Below are positions 53,901 to 63,030 of a DNA stretch of 64,000 nucleotides, one piece after another. The stretch spans positions 124,001 to 188,000 of the forward strand of contig NZ_BOPG01000023.1 of the NCBI RefSeq assembly GCF_016863635.1, written 5' to 3'. A program made the position numbers and the translations under genes. Origin of the DNA: Virgisporangium aurantiacum. GTDB lineage: Bacteria; Actinomycetota; Actinomycetes; Mycobacteriales; Micromonosporaceae. Below the pieces are notes generated by a model that made no database searches, was not told the origin of the DNA, and saw nothing but the letters and a program-made list of their open reading frames with translations. Each line of letters opens with the position of its first letter. Positions within the stretch are counted from its first letter, which is position 1.

Positions 53901-54994
53901 TCCTCGACGGGGGCATTGTGCCAGGGATCAGACCTTCCCTGGATCCGGTGTCGCGGGTGGCCGGGAACGCTCACCGTCTGTCGACGAATGCTGGGCGGTC
54001 TTTCATCGGGTCGTACCTCTTGGGGCTGGGGTTCACGATGAGCCCCGAAATGGCTGGCCTCCTCATCGAAAAGGACTCACGCAACAGCGACGTGTTGTTT
54101 CCATACATTACCGGCCACGACCTCAACTCTCGGCCCGACTGCTCCGCCAGTCGGTGGGTCATCAACTTCGCCAACCGAAATGCAGAGCAGGCGAAGGCTT
54201 ACCCAGACTGCTTTGAGCAGGTCCTGCGAGCGGTGAAGCCCGACCGCGCCGAGAGTCCCGATAGGCGCCTGCGAGAGGTATGGTGGCAATTCAAGCGGCC
54301 AGCGCCCGATCTGCAACGCGCAATTGTGGGATTAGATCACGTTATTGCAATTACCCTCGTAAGCAAGGTCGTGATGCCTGCCATCATTCCAACGGGACAG
54401 GTATTTGCACACAAATTGGCAGTGTTCGCTACGGATGATCCGGCTTTGCTCGCGGTGCTAAGCGGGTCGCCTCACTACTGGTGGGCCGTGAGTCGCAGTT
54501 CAACGATGAAAGCCGACCTGAACTACTCGCCGTCCGATGTATTCGAGACGTTGCCACTGCCGATGTTGACCCCCGTTCTGCGCAACCTAGGCAATCGACT
54601 TGATCGGCGTCGACGTGAGGTAATGCTTGCCCGCAACGCGGGCCTTACCGCGACCTACAACCTCGTCTTCGACTCGACCAACAACGATGACGACGTCGCC
54701 GAACTCCGCCGCATCCACGAAGACATCGATGTGGCGGTCTGTGAAGCATACGGCTGGCATGACCTCGTGAAGCCAGGGCTAGACCACGGGTTCCACAAGA
54801 GCGGCCCCTACACCAGGTACACCGTTGGGCCGGCTGTGCAGCGGGAGATGGTCGACCGTCTGCTCGAATTGAACCACCAGCGGTACGCCGAGGAAGTGGC
54901 GCAGGGCCTCCACGACAAGAAGGGCCGTAAGGCCGCCAAGTCGAAGGCATCGAAGTCCGAACCCGAGAACTCCGATCAGGAGACGATGTTCTGA
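50918..54994 (+). CDS. drmMI: DISARM adenine methyltransferase DrmMI
   Basis: A 1358-residue Eco57I-like N6-adenine DNA methyltransferase. An ~700-residue N-terminal region precedes the SAM-binding motif (VADIAMGSAAFLVAAARYL, Asp in place of the usual DPA Gly-Ser form) and the catalytic NPPF in VIGNPPFLGGSK (~877), with ELRRIHEDIDVAVCEAYGW near the C-terminus. It would mark self DNA so DISARM spares it. The C-terminus is Lys-rich. It overlaps drmA by one base (TGATG). Confidence 0.93.
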   Translation: MKRPYKHAAPDGVQQHRNWLSLVEVSGPFLSLPVLRATWPTLDPLDKKVRERLRVEHATWQDDVSEGQQAWIRYILGDLLGWGELLHEDRLGPLAVHVAEHDTDIVPSFVLVEPDAAVSDLGVKPDAVRLLGMVCPPGAQPTARVAGSAWSATTVDRLAHLCRHHNIELGLATDGRWWAMVWAPRGGVTTTAVFDAVAWPEAAERDVVRAFYSLLNRQRFFGVPENERLVPLLRTSLDSQEEITEALGVQVRQAVELLVTAIGRADVRDRERGEPGLRDVTAHDVYRGAVAVMMRIVFLLFAEERRLLPSDNDLYTAAYSAGRLCDELEQRVIDGSEEDLEHTNHAWLRLIALFNAVYHGIDHPRLVMHGHDGSLFDPDEHAWLPESIDDRTVLHMLRSVQYVVIGSGRSRERRRLSFRTLDVEQIGYVYEGLLSYEGFRAGDVVVGLIGKEGQEDEVPLADLELLRSSTSDIPGLAAALADRHKDSRIGSATALAKKLAPVDGVEREEIRKKLLAVTGGDYPLAERLLPFVGVIRLDLRGLPTVILPGALFVTESPLRKNTGTHYTPRFLAEEVVEGSLEPLVYSPGPLQTADKAEWRPRSSAEVLSLKVADIAMGSAAFLVAAARYLARHLIDAWSREGDERARAFLERAHDHRVGIDEEPLVIEARRQVIEHCLYGVDINPMAVEMAKLSLWLVSMDPQRPFTFLDDRLVAGDSLLGITSLDQLEYMHLDPKRGRELHEDLFGWAASVGPLVHEVADQRRQISAVSHDDPAVALVIKRNLLGAVQAQTERLRFLSDLVVGAALAAGRTGGRDGFYPEAARLANMAMAGHTHDAGETRMRWLATDLVTGAFARETVHWPLVFPEVFEREGFDAVIGNPPFLGGSKISGAFGHAYREMLVNVIGDGVRGIADLIAYFVLRAHDVLNPGGQMGIIATNTLAQGDTREVALDSVTREGAVIRRAIKSRPWPSKSAVLEFCAVWTSRMPLENRANYVLDGGIVPGIRPSLDPVSRVAGNAHRLSTNAGRSFIGSYLLGLGFTMSPEMAGLLIEKDSRNSDVLFPYITGHDLNSRPDCSASRWVINFANRNAEQAKAYPDCFEQVLRAVKPDRAESPDRRLREVWWQFKRPAPDLQRAIVGLDHVIAITLVSKVVMPAIIPTGQVFAHKLAVFATDDPALLAVLSGSPHYWWAVSRSSTMKADLNYSPSDVFETLPLPMLTPVLRNLGNRLDRRRREVMLARNAGLTATYNLVFDSTNNDDDVAELRRIHEDIDVAVCEAYGWHDLVKPGLDHGFHKSGPYTRYTVGPAVQREMVDRLLELNHQRYAEEVAQGLHDKKGRKAAKSKASKSEPENSDQETMF

Positions 54995-57900
54995 TGGCTG
55001 GCGACCAGGGCAGCCTCTTCCCGAATCCGCGCGGCGAGCAGTCCGAGATCCCGCTGGACCCCACCGACACTCCAGCGCTCGACCTCCCGCAGCGGTTCGC
55101 CGACGCCACCTCGTTCCAGGTTCGCGACGAGTTGGAGGCGTTGGTCCGTAAGGATCTCCTCGGCCCGTGGGACGGCGACACCGAGGTGTTCCGCCCCAGC
55201 GCCATGGGTCCGCGCGAACGCTATCTCGTCGGCATGCTGGGCCCGCGTCCGCGTGCCAAGGGCGACAGCCCTGCCCAGGACATCGAGGTGTCCACCGCCC
55301 AGGGCGACGCCAAAGAGGCGGAACTACCCGAGGTGATGACGCCGCAGAGCCTCGGCAAGCTGTGGGCGTCGTCGATGGGCTTGTCGTTCGCGGTCGCCAC
55401 CGATGTTGACGTTCTGAAGGTCGACCTCTCGTGGGGCCAGTACGGCAGGCAGGAGGTCGAGGACGACAGCGGCAAGATGAAGCAGACGTGGGCGCGCGAG
55501 CCGGTGGAGAGGAGCCGGGAGGTCCGCCTTGACGGGGACCGGTCCGCGAAGCTGCCGTTGCTCACCGATGATCTGGAGGCGCCGGGCGTTCTGCTGGCCG
55601 TCGACGTACGCCCGAAGACAGGCCGGCGGATCGTGCAGTTGGTGCTCATAAACACGCAGATCGAGCCGTCGAGCAACGGCGACACCGCTTGGCTGTTCCA
55701 GCCGCGGATCACCGTCACCGCGCTCGACGGCACCCAGGCCGCTTTCCAGCCGATCGACGACCCGGCAGACGATCTGGCCGCCGTCGGTGGCGATCTGGAG
55801 GAGGCGCACCTGCGGTTGCTGTACCGCAAGCAGCGGCGGTACGCGGCGGGCCGCAACGTCGCCGTCCACGCGGATGTCCACGACGGACAGCGGTGCGCGC
55901 ATCGGCTGGAGACGACCTGGCTGCCGACCTTCAACGTGCCCGCGACGGTGGCGCCGTCCGGCGAGAAGACGCCACTCGCGGACGTCGAGCTGTCGATGGA
56001 CGCGCTCGCAACGGCAGAGCCCGCCACGCTCAGAACAAAGCTGCTGCCTCTCGCCGAGGGATACAAGACCTGGCTGGCTGAGCAGGAGGCCACCATCCCG
56101 ACGCTGCCGGTGCCGCTGCAAGCGGCGGCCGAGTCGGCGGTGTTCGTGGCGAAGCGGGCCGCGGAACGGATCCGGGCGGGCATTGACCTTCTCACCGATC
56201 CCGCGCAGCCGCGTCACGATCAGGCGCTTGCCGCGTTCCGGTTCGCCAACGAGGCGATGGCGTTGCAGCGTCGGCACACCGAGATCGGCCGGCTGCGCGA
56301 GGAGACCGGTCTGTCATTCACCGCCGCCAACCAACAGGTGAAAGACAGAGGAGTGGTGGCAGCTTCGTGGCGACCGTTCCAGCTGGCCTTCGTCCTGTTG
56401 AATCTGCCATCGCTGACCGATCCCGCGCACCCGGAGCGCGCCGCCAGCCACACCGCGACCGTGGACCTGCTGTTCTTCCCGACCGGTGGCGGCAAAACCG
56501 AGGCGTACCTCGGCCTCACCGCATTCACCTTCGCGATCCGCCGTCTACAGGGGACGGTCGGCGTGGGTGCCGACGCGCGCAGCGGCGCCGCCGGGGTGAA
56601 CGTCCTCATGCGGTACACGCTGCGGTTGCTCACCGCCCAGCAGTTCCAGCGGGCGGCGGCGCTGGTGTGCGCGGCCGAATACCTGCGGCGCGGAGACGAC
56701 GAGCGGTGGGGAGCGGAGCCGTTCCGGATCGGGCTGTGGGTCGGCGGCGGCGTTTCTCCGAACTGGTTCCACGACGCGGAGGAGCAGATCGCCGAGGCCC
56801 GCGAGGCCGCCGACGGCAAGCGCACCAACGTGTTGCAGACGTTGTCCTGCCCGTGGTGCGGCACCAAGCTGCGCGCCCATCACGACCTGTACGTCGACGC
56901 TGACCGGCGGCGGGTGCTGCTGCACTGCCCGAACGGCGAGGGCGCCGACGCGTGTCCGTTCTCCCGGACGCTGTCGCCGGACGGGTTGCCGATCCTCACC
57001 ATCGACGAGGAGATCTACCGGTACGCGCCGAGTCTCGTGATCGCGACCGTCGACAAGCTGGCCCAGCTACCGTGGCGCGGGTACGCCGGCATGCTGTTCG
57101 GCCGGGTGCGGCAGTGGTGCCCGCGTCACGGCTACCGGCACGACGACCTCGACGCGAAGACGGCCTGCACCGGCAAGCACCACACCAAGGGCAAGCTGCC
57201 AGCGTCGACCAGCCAGCCGGTGGTGCGGCTGCGTCCGCCGGACCTCATTATCCAGGACGAGATGCACCTGATTTCCGGTGCGCTCGGCACCACCGTCGGC
57301 CTGTTCGAGGCGGCCGTCGACGAGCTGTGCACCTGGCCGTTACCGGGCGGCGGCGAGACAGGTCCGAAGATCGTCGCGTCGACGGCCACCACCAAGCGTG
57401 CCCGCGAGCAGGTGCGCGGAGTCTTCGGCCGGGAACTCGCTGTCTTCCCGCCGCCGGTCATCGACATCACCGACACGTTCTTCAGTCGGCAGGTGCCGCT
57501 GAGCAAGGAGAATCCCGGCCGGCGGTACCTCGGGATCTGCGCGCACGGGGTGCGGTTGAAGTCCGCCGAGATCCGGCTCGCCGAGATCCTGCTCATCGCG
57601 GGGCAGACGCTGTTCGACCGGTACGGCGACGTCGCCGACCCGTACATGACGCTGGTCGGCTACTTCAGCTCGACCCGCGAGCTGGCCGGCATGCGCCGGT
57701 ACCTGGACGACCAGGTCGCGACCCGCGTACGCACGCACGGCCGTCGTAAGGACCTGTCGGACCGGCTCACCACCGCCACCCAGATGTTGACGATCCAGGA
57801 GCTGACGTCGCGCATCTCCTCGGCCGACATCAGCGACGTGCTCAAGCGGCTGGAGATCGGCTTCGATCCGGAGCTCGACACGTCGGTGCGGCGGCGGGCC

Positions 57901-58800
57901 ATCGCCGACGACGTGCGGGAGGCGATGAAGGCCCGCACGACCTCGAACCCGAAGATCGTGGTGCATCCGCTCGCCGACCGGCAGCGCGACCGCAACAACC
58001 AGGACCGGATGCCGGTCGACGTGGTGCTGGCCACCTCGATGCTCCAGGTGGGCGTCGACGTTTCCCGGTTCGGGTTGATGGTGGTGACCGGTCAGCCGAA
58101 GAACACCGCGGAGTACATCCAGGCGTCGTCGCGGGTCGGCCGCGACGCGAAGCGCCCCGGCCTCGTCGTCGCCCTCTACAACTGGACGCGGCCGCGCGAC
58201 CTCGCCCACTTCGAGGACTTCGAGTACTACCACTCGACGTTCTATCGCCAGGTCGAGGCGCTGTCGGTGACCCCGTACACGCGGCGGTCACTGGACCGAG
58301 GCGTGGCCGCGACGCTGGTGGCGGCGGTGCGCAACGTCGAGGACGCGTTCTCCCGCAACACCGACGCGCACGATGTGCCGCTGGACGGACCCGAGGTGAG
58401 CCGGATCGTCGCGCGGTTCCTCGCCCGGGCCGAGGCGATCGGGGGTCCCCGTGGGCGGGACTACTTCGAGGAGCGGCTCAAGGAGCTGGCCGACCAGTGG
58501 AACCAGAAGAAGACCGGCTCCACCCGGCTGGGCTACCAGGCGAGCACCGGCAAGCAGCAGCTGGCCGGGCTTCTGACCCCGGCCGGTGGTGGCCGGTGGG
58601 ACGGGCTGACCGTCGGGCAGTCCATGCGGGAGACGGAGAACGAGGTCAACCTGCTGGTGCCGGCGGGCGGCGAGTTGTTCAACCCGCTCTACAACGCTCC
58701 ACCGTGGACGTTCGGCCGGGACGACAGCCAGCCGACCGAGGAGGAGCTGCCGGCCGGTGACGAGATGGGCGAGTCGACGTTGAGCGGGAAGGCAAGCTGA
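54994..58800 (+). CDS. drmA: DISARM helicase DrmA
   Basis: A 1268-residue SF2 helicase. Walker A FFPTGGGKTEAYLGLTAF (~496), a Cys cluster (CPWCGTKL...CPNGEGADACPF), DEMH box in LIIQDEMHLISG (~755), and C-terminal MLQVGVDVSRFGLMVV with QASSRVGRD. The N-terminal 380 residues are specific to DrmA. Together with DrmB it forms the DISARM core that binds foreign DNA ends. It overlaps drmB by one base (TGATG). Confidence 0.93.
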   Translation: MAGDQGSLFPNPRGEQSEIPLDPTDTPALDLPQRFADATSFQVRDELEALVRKDLLGPWDGDTEVFRPSAMGPRERYLVGMLGPRPRAKGDSPAQDIEVSTAQGDAKEAELPEVMTPQSLGKLWASSMGLSFAVATDVDVLKVDLSWGQYGRQEVEDDSGKMKQTWAREPVERSREVRLDGDRSAKLPLLTDDLEAPGVLLAVDVRPKTGRRIVQLVLINTQIEPSSNGDTAWLFQPRITVTALDGTQAAFQPIDDPADDLAAVGGDLEEAHLRLLYRKQRRYAAGRNVAVHADVHDGQRCAHRLETTWLPTFNVPATVAPSGEKTPLADVELSMDALATAEPATLRTKLLPLAEGYKTWLAEQEATIPTLPVPLQAAAESAVFVAKRAAERIRAGIDLLTDPAQPRHDQALAAFRFANEAMALQRRHTEIGRLREETGLSFTAANQQVKDRGVVAASWRPFQLAFVLLNLPSLTDPAHPERAASHTATVDLLFFPTGGGKTEAYLGLTAFTFAIRRLQGTVGVGADARSGAAGVNVLMRYTLRLLTAQQFQRAAALVCAAEYLRRGDDERWGAEPFRIGLWVGGGVSPNWFHDAEEQIAEAREAADGKRTNVLQTLSCPWCGTKLRAHHDLYVDADRRRVLLHCPNGEGADACPFSRTLSPDGLPILTIDEEIYRYAPSLVIATVDKLAQLPWRGYAGMLFGRVRQWCPRHGYRHDDLDAKTACTGKHHTKGKLPASTSQPVVRLRPPDLIIQDEMHLISGALGTTVGLFEAAVDELCTWPLPGGGETGPKIVASTATTKRAREQVRGVFGRELAVFPPPVIDITDTFFSRQVPLSKENPGRRYLGICAHGVRLKSAEIRLAEILLIAGQTLFDRYGDVADPYMTLVGYFSSTRELAGMRRYLDDQVATRVRTHGRRKDLSDRLTTATQMLTIQELTSRISSADISDVLKRLEIGFDPELDTSVRRRAIADDVREAMKARTTSNPKIVVHPLADRQRDRNNQDRMPVDVVLATSMLQVGVDVSRFGLMVVTGQPKNTAEYIQASSRVGRDAKRPGLVVALYNWTRPRDLAHFEDFEYYHSTFYRQVEALSVTPYTRRSLDRGVAATLVAAVRNVEDAFSRNTDAHDVPLDGPEVSRIVARFLARAEAIGGPRGRDYFEERLKELADQWNQKKTGSTRLGYQASTGKQQLAGLLTPAGGGRWDGLTVGQSMRETENEVNLLVPAGGELFNPLYNAPPWTFGRDDSQPTEEELPAGDEMGESTLSGKAS

Positions 58801-60692
58801 TGGCGACCAACCACTTCCGCCGGGTTGGTGCGGTGCGGCCCAGCCACCTCATGTTCACCACCGGCGTGGGCGCGCTGGTCGACCTGCCGAACTTCTCGGT
58901 CATCGTGCGTGGCCTGGACGACTGGAACTACGCCCATCCCGGCTGGGAGGCGGTCGCAGAGCCACGCCTGCTGGCCGCTGTTCGGGCGGTGGTCGGGAAG
59001 AGCGTCACCGAACTTCGGCCGGCGCCGTGGATGGAGGGCGCCGACCGCGAGCCGCAGGGGCCGGCGGCGAAGATCGGTGTGCCAACCGCGCCGTTCCCGG
59101 GGTGGCTGCGCTGCACCGTGTGCGACGAGCTGGCCCCGCTCGACTCGCAGGTGTTCGGGTTCGAGAACCTGAAGGCACGAAAGCCGCACGAAGCCCGCTT
59201 CTTCCACGGCAACTGCCCGCGCAAGAAGTCCGGACGGAAGCCGCTCGCGGTGGCGGCCCGCTTCGTCCTGGCCTGCACGTACGGTCACCTGGACGACTTC
59301 CCGTACGTCCACTTCGTGCACCACGGCGCCGACTGTCCGAAGGCGAGCCACCCGCGGCTGCGGATGGATGACCGGGGCGGCAACCTCGGCGCCAACGTCG
59401 AGATCCGGTGCCTCAGCTGTGCCGAGCGGCGCAACATGCGCGAGGTGCTGGGCCCGCGCGGAGCCGACAAGCTGCCGGCGTGCCGAGGACGCCGGGCCCA
59501 CCTCGGCGACTTCGACCCGGACGGCTGCGACAAAGGGCAGATCAAGCTGCTGGTTGTCGGCGCATCGAACCAGTGGTTCGCGCAGACCATGGCGACGCTC
59601 GCCGTACCGAAGACCGGTGCCAGCGAGTTGCAGACCAAGGTGGAACAGCACTGGGAGGTGCTCAAGAAGCTTCCGTCGCACGAGATCCTGCCGTTCGCCC
59701 GCGAGACGGTGCCGGCGCTGCGGGACTTCGCGAAGTGGCCCGACAACGACGAGCTGTGGGCCGCGATCGAGAAACACCGGGCCGGGCCGTCGGCTGACGG
59801 CGAGAGCACGTACCTCGACCTGCGCACGCCGGAGTGGGAGATCTTTACCGCCAACGGGCCGCTGCCGAAGACCGACGACTTCACGCTGCGTCGCGACCCG
59901 GACGGGGTACCCGCCCAGCTCAAGGAGTTCTTCGTCGACGTGGTCCAGGCCGAGCGGCTGCGTGAGGTCCGCGCCCTGATCGGCTTCACCCGCCTGGACG
60001 CACCCGACCCCGACGACCCGGAGATGGTGAAGCGGGCGCCGCTCGCCCGCTCGGTGCCGACCTGGGTTCCCGCGAGCGAGGTCCGGGGCGAAGGCATCTT
60101 CCTGCGGGTACCGGACGACCTGCTCAATGCCTGGGCCCAGCGCGTGGAGCCGTCGCTGGCGATGCAGGCGCACCGCGCCGCGTACGGGCGGTTCCGGCGC
60201 AACCGGTATTCCGACCGCATCAAGGGCGCGTTCGACGAGATGCGCCTGTGGCCGGGCGAGCGGTACGTCGCCCTGCACACGCTGTCCCACCTCCTGATCC
60301 GCACGATCGCGCTGGAGTGCGGCTACAGTTCGGCCAGCCTGTCCGAACGCATCTACGCCGGCACCGACGAGGACCCGCGCGGCGGCATCCTCATCTACAC
60401 CGCCGTTCCCGACGCGGAAGGCACCCTCGGCGGCCTCGTGTCGCTGGCCGAGCCGGAGAACCTGGTTCGGCTGACCCGGCGGGCGCTCGCCGACGCCACG
60501 CACTGCTCCTCCGATCCGCTGTGTTCCGAGCGGTTGCCGCAGTTCCCCGAGGACTTCCTGCACGGCGCCGCCTGCCACGTGTGCCTGTTCGTCAGCGAGA
60601 CCACGTGCGAGCGCGGCAACCGGTTCCTCGACCGGCGGTTCGTCGTGCCGATCGACGACCCGGACCTGGCGCTGTTCCGCGAGATCCCGTGA
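58800..60692 (+). CDS. drmB: DISARM protein DrmB (DUF1998)
   Basis: A 630-residue protein. Several CxxC pairs (LRCTVCDEL, IRCLSCAERRN) suggest zinc binding. The C-terminus is DUF1998 (HTLSHLLIRTIALECGYSSA, YAGTDEDPRGGILIYTA) ending in a Cys-rich patch (HCSSDPLCSERLP, ACHVCLFVSETTCERGNRFL). DrmB partners DrmA. It overlaps drmC by 4 nt (GTGA). Confidence 0.93.
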   Translation: MATNHFRRVGAVRPSHLMFTTGVGALVDLPNFSVIVRGLDDWNYAHPGWEAVAEPRLLAAVRAVVGKSVTELRPAPWMEGADREPQGPAAKIGVPTAPFPGWLRCTVCDELAPLDSQVFGFENLKARKPHEARFFHGNCPRKKSGRKPLAVAARFVLACTYGHLDDFPYVHFVHHGADCPKASHPRLRMDDRGGNLGANVEIRCLSCAERRNMREVLGPRGADKLPACRGRRAHLGDFDPDGCDKGQIKLLVVGASNQWFAQTMATLAVPKTGASELQTKVEQHWEVLKKLPSHEILPFARETVPALRDFAKWPDNDELWAAIEKHRAGPSADGESTYLDLRTPEWEIFTANGPLPKTDDFTLRRDPDGVPAQLKEFFVDVVQAERLREVRALIGFTRLDAPDPDDPEMVKRAPLARSVPTWVPASEVRGEGIFLRVPDDLLNAWAQRVEPSLAMQAHRAAYGRFRRNRYSDRIKGAFDEMRLWPGERYVALHTLSHLLIRTIALECGYSSASLSERIYAGTDEDPRGGILIYTAVPDAEGTLGGLVSLAEPENLVRLTRRALADATHCSSDPLCSERLPQFPEDFLHGAACHVCLFVSETTCERGNRFLDRRFVVPIDDPDLALFREIP

Positions 60693-61468
60693 TCTCGGTG
60701 GAGTCGGTCGGGTGGGCGGCATTCGAGTCGGCGGCGCTGGCGGCGGTGGCCGGCCTCGGGCCGGCGCACCTGCGCGCGCTGGCCGACCGGGTCGCGGCCG
60801 GCTGGCCCGACCACGCCGCCCGGCACGTCGTCGCGATTCTGGGCTTCGCCGAGACGGCCGGCGCCGTCCTCGCCGCGCAGCACGCGGCCGGCCTACCGGA
60901 CGCTGAGGCGGCGGCCTACCTGCGCGGTGTGGCGGCCGGGCACGCCCAGCAGGCGGCCGCCGTGCGGGTCGAGTCGGTATGGAGCGGGCCCGGCACCCAC
61001 CCCGTTCCCGTCCGGGCCACCGCCCAGGTGCTGATCGAGGTCGCCGACGAGGCGAAGCACGAGCTGCTGCTGATGACGTACTCGGCGAAGGCGTACGAGC
61101 CGCTCCTCGACGCGTTGACGGCGGCCGTGGGCCGGGGTGTCACCGTCACCGTGGTCGTGGAGACGTTGCAGGGCGCGGGAAGCGCGCTCGCCGGCGCCGA
61201 GCCGGCCGCCGCGTTCGCCACCGTTCCCGGCGTCCAACTCTGGCACTGGCCCATTGGTCAGCGCACCGAGCCGGGCGCGAAGATGCACGCAAAGATCGCC
61301 GTTGCCGACCGTCGGGTACTGCTCGTGTCGAGCGCGAACCTTACCCAGGCCGGCATTGGGAAGAACATCGAGGCCGGGTTGCTGGTGCGCGGTGGCGCCG
61401 CACCGCAGCGCGCGGCCGAACACGTCGCCGAACTACGCGCCCGAGGCGTTCTGGAGCGCCTGCGCTGA
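60689..61468 (+). CDS. drmC: DISARM protein DrmC (PLD domain)
   Basis: A 259-residue protein with a PLD-type core. The HKD motif HAKIAVADRRVLLVSSANLT (H-x-K-x4-D) is at the C-terminal end; the first half is helical. DrmC is a PLD-fold protein of the DISARM system with a reported dispensable role in some hosts. GTG start; it closes the operon 21 nt before the kinase. Confidence 0.92.
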   Translation: MISVESVGWAAFESAALAAVAGLGPAHLRALADRVAAGWPDHAARHVVAILGFAETAGAVLAAQHAAGLPDAEAAAYLRGVAAGHAQQAAAVRVESVWSGPGTHPVPVRATAQVLIEVADEAKHELLLMTYSAKAYEPLLDALTAAVGRGVTVTVVVETLQGAGSALAGAEPAAAFATVPGVQLWHWPIGQRTEPGAKMHAKIAVADRRVLLVSSANLTQAGIGKNIEAGLLVRGGAAPQRAAEHVAELRARGVLERLR

Positions 61469-61489
61469 TCTGTTCACTGGGGAGGACCG

Positions 61490-63010
61490 TTGTCCACGCG
61501 GGTTGTCGTGAACAACCGCTACGAACTCGAACCGTTGCCCGCCGCCAAGGGCGGCATGGGCGAGGTCTGGTTCGGACGCGATATGAAGCTCGAACGCCGG
61601 GTCGCCGTCAAGTTCGTCCGATTCGGCGCGGGCAAACCCGAAGACGTGATGATCCGGCGCTTCGTGCGGGAGTCGCGCATCGCGGCACGGCTGGAACACC
61701 CCGGTGTGCCGGCCGTCTACGACGTCGGCATGTACCAAGGACGGCCGTACCTCGTAATGCAGCGGATCGACGGGACCAGTGTCTCGGACCTTGTCACCGA
61801 CCAGGGCCCGCTGCCGGTCGGGTGGGCCGCGGCAATCGCCGCTCAGACGTGCGCCGTGCTCTCCGTTGCCCACGCCGCGTCCCTGATCCACCGCGATCTG
61901 AAACCGAGCAACCTCATGCTTGAACCCGACGGCAGCATCAAGGTTCTCGACTTCGGCCTTGCCGTCGGCGTCGACGCGAATGACTTCTCGAAGATCACCC
62001 ACATCGGCCAGCCGATCGGCACGCCGCACTACATGGCCCCCGAACAGGTGCTGGGCGCTCTGAGCAGCCCGGCCAGCGACCTGTACGCGCTCGGCTGCAC
62101 GCTTCACGAGATGCTGTGTGGCACGCCCGTGTTCTCCGGGTCGACCAGCTTCACCGTGATGAACAAGCAGGTCGGGGAGCTTCCGGCCCCGGTGCGATCG
62201 ATCCGCGCCGACGTGCCGACCGAGTTGGACGAACTCGTCCTCTCGTTGCTGGAGAAGAAGCCGGAGGACCGGCCGGCGAGCGCCGACGCCGTCTACGACA
62301 GACTGTTGCCGCTCGCTGTGAACCTGCAACCGCTGGCGGGCGCGCTCCGATCGCCAGACGCCGCCAGCCCTATGCGGATGTACGCCACCGTCGTGGGCCG
62401 GGTCTTCATGGACGAGCCGCAGCCGGCGTTGTCCGTCGAGCCGGCAACTCCCGCCCCGGTGAGTGACGACGCGGACGTGGCAACGGCACGTGACGAGGCC
62501 GAACGACTCTTCGAACAGGAGCGCTACAACCAGGCGGCCGACGTTCTCGCGGACGTCGTCGACCAGGCGGACCGCGCTGCTGACGACGATGCGGTCAGCC
62601 TGCGACGCCAGTACGCCGACGCGCTGTTCGAGAGTGGGGACTACCACCGCGCCGGTCCGGCGTACCGGGAGTTGGGCAAAGGACTCGCCGAACGGCTCGG
62701 GCCGCTCGCGGATGACGTTCTCTTCTGCCGCCTTCGGGAAGCGACCTGCCAAGCGCTGCTCGGTCAGACCACGAACGCGCTGAAGCAGCTTCAGTCGCTG
62801 CTGGACGACGAACGTTCACGGTTCAGCGAGCACGACGCGCGCGTGCTCGACCTCCGCCGTCAGATCGGATTACTGCAACTCGGCGCCGGCCAGCGCAAGG
62901 CCGCCGAGCAGACGCTGACGAGCCTTCTCGCCGACCTCCGGCGCCTGCACGGCCCGGAACACCCCTCGATCACCGCGACCGCCGACCTACTCGCCGGCCT
63001 CCGCCGGTGA
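61490..63010 (+). CDS. Soluble Ser/Thr protein kinase with TPR-like C-terminus
   Basis: A 506-residue kinase, TTG start with GGGGAGG upstream. N-terminal catalytic domain: glycine loop AAKGGMGEVWFG, VAVKFVRF Lys, LIHRDLKPSNLML (~133), VLDFGLAVG, GTPHYMAPEQV. It lacks the transmembrane helix and extracellular PASTA domains of housekeeping kinases. Residues ~330-500 are helical repeats (AERLFEQERYNQAADVLADV; ALFESGDYHRAGPAYREL). It is cotranscribed with drmC (21 nt) and the following gene (20 nt). Kinases of this kind occur in phage defence; a defence role here is inference. Confidence 0.85.
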   Translation: MSTRVVVNNRYELEPLPAAKGGMGEVWFGRDMKLERRVAVKFVRFGAGKPEDVMIRRFVRESRIAARLEHPGVPAVYDVGMYQGRPYLVMQRIDGTSVSDLVTDQGPLPVGWAAAIAAQTCAVLSVAHAASLIHRDLKPSNLMLEPDGSIKVLDFGLAVGVDANDFSKITHIGQPIGTPHYMAPEQVLGALSSPASDLYALGCTLHEMLCGTPVFSGSTSFTVMNKQVGELPAPVRSIRADVPTELDELVLSLLEKKPEDRPASADAVYDRLLPLAVNLQPLAGALRSPDAASPMRMYATVVGRVFMDEPQPALSVEPATPAPVSDDADVATARDEAERLFEQERYNQAADVLADVVDQADRAADDDAVSLRRQYADALFESGDYHRAGPAYRELGKGLAERLGPLADDVLFCRLREATCQALLGQTTNALKQLQSLLDDERSRFSEHDARVLDLRRQIGLLQLGAGQRKAAEQTLTSLLADLRRLHGPEHPSITATADLLAGLRR

Positions 63011-63030
63011 CCTTGTTTGGGAGAACCCTC

